From positions 59,309,119 to 59,373,118 of the forward strand of contig CM043952.1 in NCBI GenBank assembly GCA_014529385.2: 64,000 nt of DNA. Reading direction: 5' to 3'. This document shows positions 58,377 through 64,000 of the stretch, piece after piece. The notes below the pieces were generated by a model that was not told the origin of the DNA, did not search any database, and worked only from the letters and a program-made list of their open reading frames with translations. The translations under genes and the position numbers were made by a program. Source of the stretch: Adiantum capillus-veneris. Its lineage: Eukaryota > Streptophyta > Polypodiopsida > Polypodiales > Pteridaceae. Position 1 is the first letter of the stretch. Each line of letters begins with the position of its first letter.

Positions 58377-60109
58377 ACGTATTTGAATATGGGTAATTGA
58401 ACATATAGTTCAATCCCAGGTACGTATCTATTGCTTTGGTGTTATTCTATTTTTACGTATGCTTTGTTTGATTTTTTCAAGTCATATAAATCTGCTTTAA
58501 TATTTTTGAGCCATGCCAAGGGCATGTCGGAATAAAAGTATTCTGGGCCGTAATGTCCAATATACATTATGTTATTATGAACCCACTTGTTGGGTTCGAT
58601 TTGATAAATTTTGTCACATGGGATACAACATGGTTTAGATACTCAAGGAGTTCAGTTTAGCCAATGTGGAGCAATGATAATGAGGGTCCCTCTCACTCTT
58701 GTCGCGGAGTGTTTTGTAGTTATCTCCACACACAAGTACATCTTGTACTTGATAGATGTCGCTTTCTGGGCCATCCTTATTTGAGACATATTCAACATGT
58801 GGCAAATATGAGTTTCTCGGACTGACACGGACGCCTAATTCCTAATATTGTGTCGCAATGACGTCCCTATGTGCTGGTCGCATCCATTTATTAGACCATT
58901 TGGAGCACACCGTATCAGGAACAATTTCAGTAGCCAAAAATTGTCGGGTACTAAGTATAGACTTGTTCCGATTACAAGTGCTTGAAACCACCTTAACGGA
59001 GGGTCGTTTCTACATATAGCCAAGTATGCTATGTTCATGAGAATGTCTCATGGTTGGTACCTAAGTGTGACTGGGTTGTCACTTCTGTTATGGTCCAACT
59101 TTTGTTGCTCGGCTTTCCCGTATGTATCGTGGAAAGTCTCGTCATGAATTGCGGTTTGGATAAGTTTGTGTTAAATGCATACACACTAGGTGTTATGGGC
59201 CCTAGTATTTAACACTGATTTATTTGGAGCGGCATGCAAATTCATCGACTTTATTCTTTTTGTATCTTTTTGCATCTTTTTGCACTGCAAGTGCAATCTC
59301 TACTGCAGATTTATTATGAGTTTACACCCTCCCCAGTACTGGCTGAGGATGGGTGTCTGTGGTTGGATGGTCTAAAAAACAACCTAGTTGGTTGTTTCCA
59401 CTCCATATCAAATATATGGCTGGATACTCAATGGTTGAGTCATAGTTTATCGTCAGTCGTGGAAGAGTGTCTGTAAGTGGTTGGGGGAAAGCACCTACTC
59501 TTACTGCTGCTATTCATCCCGTGTTGGATGGGCAACTTACAAGTATTTTTTGCTAAAGGATCTGCTAAGAGCATACGTTAGCACAACACATTAATGGGCA
59601 ATTCTCTCTCTATTCTAGAATTTCCTTAAGTAAGGTTTTCGACTTTGAACACCTGTTGTGGTGGGGTTGGATACCGTTTCAGTAGTTTCATAAGTCAAGG
59701 ACTTAATAGGTGTGCTGACAAAGTATGTTGATAGGTAACCTTCATTAGGGGTGAGCATGTAGTTCTGTGCGTTCCAAAATGTTCAGCAGTCTGACATGAG
59801 GAAACTCCCTAGTCCGTCTCTCAGTAGCTATGAGCTTTTCAAGATACTCATGCGATTTGGAAATCTGGCTCACAACTTCATGGAAAGTTGCGTCCAAGTT
59901 TTCTTGCATTTTTCCAGTATCTTTAAAAAAATCTGAAATTTGGTTATGCCTTTTGACACTTTTTAGTTGTGGTTACTTCTTTAAAGTACTCAAGTATCTT
60001 TCAAAAAATCTGAAATTTGGTTATGCCTTTTGACACCTTTTTAGTTGTGGTTACTTCTTTAAAGTACTCAAGTGAATTATAAATCGACTTACCATTTAGA
60101 TACAAGTGG
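58377..60109. other. Spacer or decayed element without a recognisable gene
   Basis: No family is recognised. A 77-bp tandem duplication lies at 59918-60072 (units start TATCTTT and end ACTCAAG). An inverted repeat GTGTTAAAT...ATTTAACAC lies at about 59168-59214. Confidence 0.55.
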
Positions 60110-60298
60110 TTGCAAAAGAACAAATATGTTGAAAATCAAGATGTTGCTCTTGGTTTCATTGAACCTCCTCACTGCACCAAGTATCATATGCACAATTGGC
60201 TCGTGTATGGGATGCCAATAAGGAAAACAATAGTGTTCTTACGAAGATACTACCACTTGTGTTTTCGAGGACGAAAATGCTTCTCCAAGGAGGGAGTA
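60110..60298 (+). pseudogene. 3' end of a Ty3/gypsy polyprotein with polypurine tract
   Basis: The last codons before 60298 read CVFEDENASPRRE then TAA; F-E-D-E-N followed by an arginine-rich end is a common terminus of plant gypsy Pol. The purine stretch AAGGAGGGAGTAA (about 60286-60298) directly precedes the TG of the LTR. Upstream coding is too decayed to assign. Confidence 0.6.
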
Positions 60299-60466
60299 AT
60301 GTCAGGCCAAGGGCCACCCTAGAGGTCAAGGACCTGGCCAAGAGCCGACTGCCTAGTGGAGAAGGGATCCTAGGGCCAGGAGGCTATAAAAGGGAGGTTG
60401 GGTGGAGGATTCAGACACGGCAGTTCCCAGGGCCTTTCAAATTTTCTCCGAACGTTGCCCTCTCAC

Positions 60467-60470
<4 letters not shown>
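60299..60470 (+). mobile_element. Start of a gypsy 3' LTR
   Basis: It starts TGTCAGGCC and has CTATAAAAGG (TATA box at 60385-60392). The first 140 bases recur at 40558-40668. The right end is not found; the LTR may include the 60499-61975 segment. Confidence 0.6.

Positions 60471-60498
<28 letters not shown>
60471..60498. repeat. Poly-C followed by (CA)n
   Basis: About 14 C residues are followed by (AC)n, the same polarity as at 1083 and 2473. Confidence 0.9.
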
Positions 60499-60499
<1 letters not shown>

Positions 60500-60584
60500 T
60501 GAGGGGTTTTTTGGGAATTTCCACATATTAGAGGGGTATTTTACTACTCGAAATTTTATAACCCTCATTCTGCAACGTGCTGGC

Positions 60585-60645
<61 letters not shown>

Positions 60646-60943
60646 GCACGCTGACACCCCATCCCGTATGGTTGTGTGCAGCTCTTTGCCCTTCTTGGCT
60701 CATTACCTCTCCATCCTGAAGGCCCTGGCCACTTCCCTTACCCGCCAACCTCAACTCCTGCACCTGTGGACGGTCCTGCGATCTCTAGAGTTGTCGACTC
60801 TCCCAATCCGATGCCACCTTTTCACTGCCTTGATGTTTACACTGAGGTATTGGCCACTATGGTGAGCTAGATCGTGACCCCTTAGGCCTATGATGGGTTT
60901 GAACTTCGAGGGTTGGTGGGTGTTGTCAGACCTTGGGAATTCA

Positions 60944-61019
<76 letters not shown>

Positions 61020-61192
61020 GCACTTGGCGCCTGGGCTCTGTGTCGTTGTGTGACCGAGGACTGCAGGGCGCACATACCGGATCAAGTAGCTCGCACCATG
61101 TGGTAGAGGGGGGACCGGAATCCCTCCCCCCTTTCTACCCTCGACCCCTTAGACCCGTGCTAGGTTCGAGGATACGTGGATGTCATCATCAC

Positions 61193-61240
<48 letters not shown>

Positions 61241-61516
61241 GTGTCAATCTTAGAGAAAAGTGTGTCACCTAAGCCTTGAGCCGGTTGAACAAACAAAACA
61301 ATTGGTTGAAGGGAGGGGAGAAGGAGAAAGTTCGCTTGGAAAATTCAAGAAAATGGAGTTAAAATTGTAAAAAATTGGTCTATTTTGAAAAAAAACTCTT
61401 TGAAACTACCACCCAAAGGGAATTTTGTGTATGTTTGTGAAATTGTTTTTTTTTGAACGTTGCTCCTGCCCTCGCACACACTCACACACACACTTGCTGG
61501 CAGGAACATACGGGTT

Positions 61517-61593
<77 letters not shown>

Positions 61594-61783
61594 TTCTCCA
61601 TCAAACCACTGGAAGCAGTGTTTGGGAAAAATGCGTCGATATCTATTTTGAAAAATTTCTCTTTCAAACTACCACCCAAAGGGAATTTTGTATATTTGTG
61701 AAATTGATTTTTTTCGAACGCTGCTCTCTCCCTCGCAGACACTCTCTCACACGCACACACACACTCGCCGGCAAGAACATACG

Positions 61784-61859
<76 letters not shown>

Positions 61860-61975
61860 AAAGCATTGCAAGCAGTGTTTGGGAAAAATGCGTTGGTATC
61901 TATTTTGAAAAAAAATTCTATGAAACTACCCCCCAAAGGGAATTTTGTATGTTTACAAAATTGATTTTTTCCGAA
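60499..61975 (+). repeat. Degenerate segment Q, sister of 38932-40557
   Basis: It has the same order of unique blocks and simple repeats as segment P, including CCCCATCCCGTATGGTTGTG, the CCTTAGGCC stretch, GGGGGGACCGGAATCCCTCC and three AAAGGGAATTTTGTATGTTT units. CT/GA tracts lie at 60591-60641, 60944-61017, 61195-61237, 61520-61568 and 61785-61854. A TATATA run at 61569-61592 is absent from P. Confidence 0.8.
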
Positions 61976-62032
61976 TGCTCATCTCTCCCTCGCACACACT
62001 CACACACATACACTTGCCGACAAGAACATACA

Positions 62033-62081
<49 letters not shown>

Positions 62082-62364
62082 GCACTAGAAGTAGTGTTCG
62101 GGAAAAATGTGTCTCGGCTTAATATCGTGCCGTTTTCAATTACAAAAATGCCGATTGAGGGCAAGGGAAAGGGAGAAATTCCGCCCCAAAATAGAGAAAA
62201 ATTGTGTAAAAACTCGAAGAAATTACCTAATTTTAAAAAATTCCTCTTGACAAAATCAAGGAAAGGAATTTTGCATGTTAGGAAAAATAATTTTTCACGA
62301 ACACTGACTGGAAGTCCTCTCTCTCTCTCTCTCTCTCTCATGTGCAAATACCAACTCTAGAAGT

Positions 62365-62425
<61 letters not shown>

Positions 62426-62578
62426 GGTTTTCATGCCGGTACATAACCATGAAATTAACTATCTATTAAGTTGTGATGATGATCGATGACGTAGGGCACA
62501 CCAACCGGACTAAGCAGCTTCAACCATGTGGCAAGGGGGGACCGGAATCCCTCCCCCTTTTAGTTAGTATAGATAGAT
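61976..62578. repeat. CT-rich continuation of segment Q
   Basis: It has (CT)n tracts at 62038-62077, 62317-62338 and 62368-62420, and another G-run/C-run hairpin at 62524-62560. No gene is recognised. Confidence 0.7.
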
Positions 62579-63640
62579 AACCATGCCAACTACGCCTAGA
62601 TAGAGCAATAAATGAAAACCTAAGCCTCTTGTATGGTCAAGCAAGTCTTAGTTATTCATTCAACCTCTGAACTATGCCTTGAACTTCACAACTAAGCCAA
62701 AATCAACATAGTCACAAAGGGTAAGCATAGTTTAGTTATTCTTTTAATCTTCTTTGTGGCTCTTCTAATATAATCTTCCTCATGCTTATGGTAAAAAATG
62801 AGGCCTAGGTATCACTTCAACTACATGGTAACTAAGCTTCGCATGACCATAGCCTAAGTACTTAAATGGTGGAACTATGCTTGAACTTCACAACTAAGCC
62901 AAAATCAACATAGTTACAAACGGTAAGCATAGTTTAGTTATTCATAGTTTACGACTACCATTACTACTCACTCCACTTCAATTCAGTATGCGAAATCTCG
63001 CAAGGTGCTATTCAATACTGCACTTAGTTAAGGTGTGATGAAAAAAATCAGGTACACAGTAATGGTATTTGGCTTTTCGCCCACCTCCACGAGTTCTTGC
63101 TTACCTTGTTTGAATAGAATCCTAACTAAGATTGTAATTTTGAACACCAATAATTTTGTATCTATTGAGCGAACTATATCCCATGTGGTAGTCCTTTGTA
63201 ACTGCGCCTCTTTTTTAATATAAATTTGCTCTCGCCCTTTATGGTAAAAAAAGAAAATAAGCATGTAGTTCTTTGCCATCGAGTCCATGACCCCAACCTC
63301 AGAAACGTGTTGTCGAGCTGAGCCAAGCTGCTTGTTTCTCCCTCCCCCATAGCTCGTTGTCATGCTTCAGGTCTCCGCCACACACGGCAACATAGTCTCG
63401 TGCTATTGCCAATCACTCCCATCAGATGAGTCGGCACGTGTCTACTAGCTCCCCGACACTGCCCAATAGTCTTTGCCTTTCGTCATCCTCACCAGCCAGC
63501 TATTTGACCAAACTGACAACCCCGTGGACTGCAATGAGCTGGTTGTTGGACCTGCATGCAAAGGGGAGCTTGCATGCAAAGGGATGGAAAATTCTAAGTG
63601 AGGAGCAGCCTATCCAGCTCCGAGAGAGGGCCTGCGCACA

Positions 63641-63691
<51 letters not shown>

Positions 63692-63799
63692 GACTACTCC
63701 AGGATACGCCGCCTTTGGACGACTTGCCTCCCACAGATGACATCCTTCCCTCCTCTCTCTCCTCCTCTTTTCCCTATCTGTCGCCCAACCACAACGCGC

Positions 63800-63858
<59 letters not shown>

Positions 63859-64000
63859 GCTGTGACCTGTACACCTCTATCCTCTGTCCATGTTCAAATT
63901 TGCAAAATGCCCTTCAAAATACCCTTGGTTGCGAGACTTAATCTCTCCAAAAATATTTTTTTTTTTGCAAAACTCATAATCGTGAGTGAATTGTATTATA
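62579..64000. other. Spacer without a recognisable gene
   Basis: A 63-bp direct repeat (62679-62741 and 62881-62943, TTGAACTTCACAACTAAGCC...) is spaced 202 bp. (GA)n lies at 63641-63688 and (CT)n at 63807-63854, facing each other. The short ORFs show no family motif. Confidence 0.6.

Overview
The window looks like nuclear DNA of a land plant. The evidence is Ty1/copia and Ty3/gypsy LTR retrotransposons whose primer-binding sites match the plant initiator-methionine tRNA (TGGTATCAGAGC), UBN2-type copia gag, a chromovirus-type gypsy tail, a CACTA-like fold-back element and very many (CT)n/(GA)n tracts. The species cannot be named. I found no convincing host gene, tRNA, rRNA or CRISPR array. Almost everything recognisable is mobile DNA inserted into mobile DNA.

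Left part (1-36.9 kb). The outer frame is a long inverted repeat (1-980 against 35971-36895). Inside it lie two decayed gypsy copies of one family joined tail to tail: copy A on + (LTR 5669-7252) and copy B on - (LTR 27796-29385). They meet near 14485, so the LTRs face each other as a 23.7-kb fold-back. Copia-C (8173-13312, -) sits in the gag of A. A CACTA-like fold-back element (16519-18224) sits between protease and RT of B. A gag-only LTR element, H (19683-26692, -), sits in the gag of B. Copia-E (29965-35103, +) lies between B and the right arm of the inverted repeat.

Middle (36.9-44 kb). This is microsatellite-rich DNA containing a degenerate 1.6-kb segment (38932-40557) whose sister copy is at 60499-61975, and 3 kb with no recognisable gene.

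Right part (44-64 kb). A second gag-only element, J, is arranged LTR-internal-LTR-internal-LTR (44088-58376). Its middle LTR is split by copia-F (48731-54434, -), the least damaged autonomous element here. The 3' end of another gypsy element lies at about 60110-60300, with its LTR starting at 60299. The rest is degenerate repeats and long CT tracts.

How the parts relate. Copia-C, -E, -F and gypsy A/B carry or carried their own pol. H and J have LTRs and gag but no pol, so they would need reverse transcriptase and integrase from partners. H and J share a C-terminal motif (DPGG..KV.EA..FPF), and both are cut mainly by TAG codons lying in otherwise open frames. By hand-compared LTRs, H is the youngest (about 1% divergence), then copia-C (about 3%), then copia-E (about 4%).
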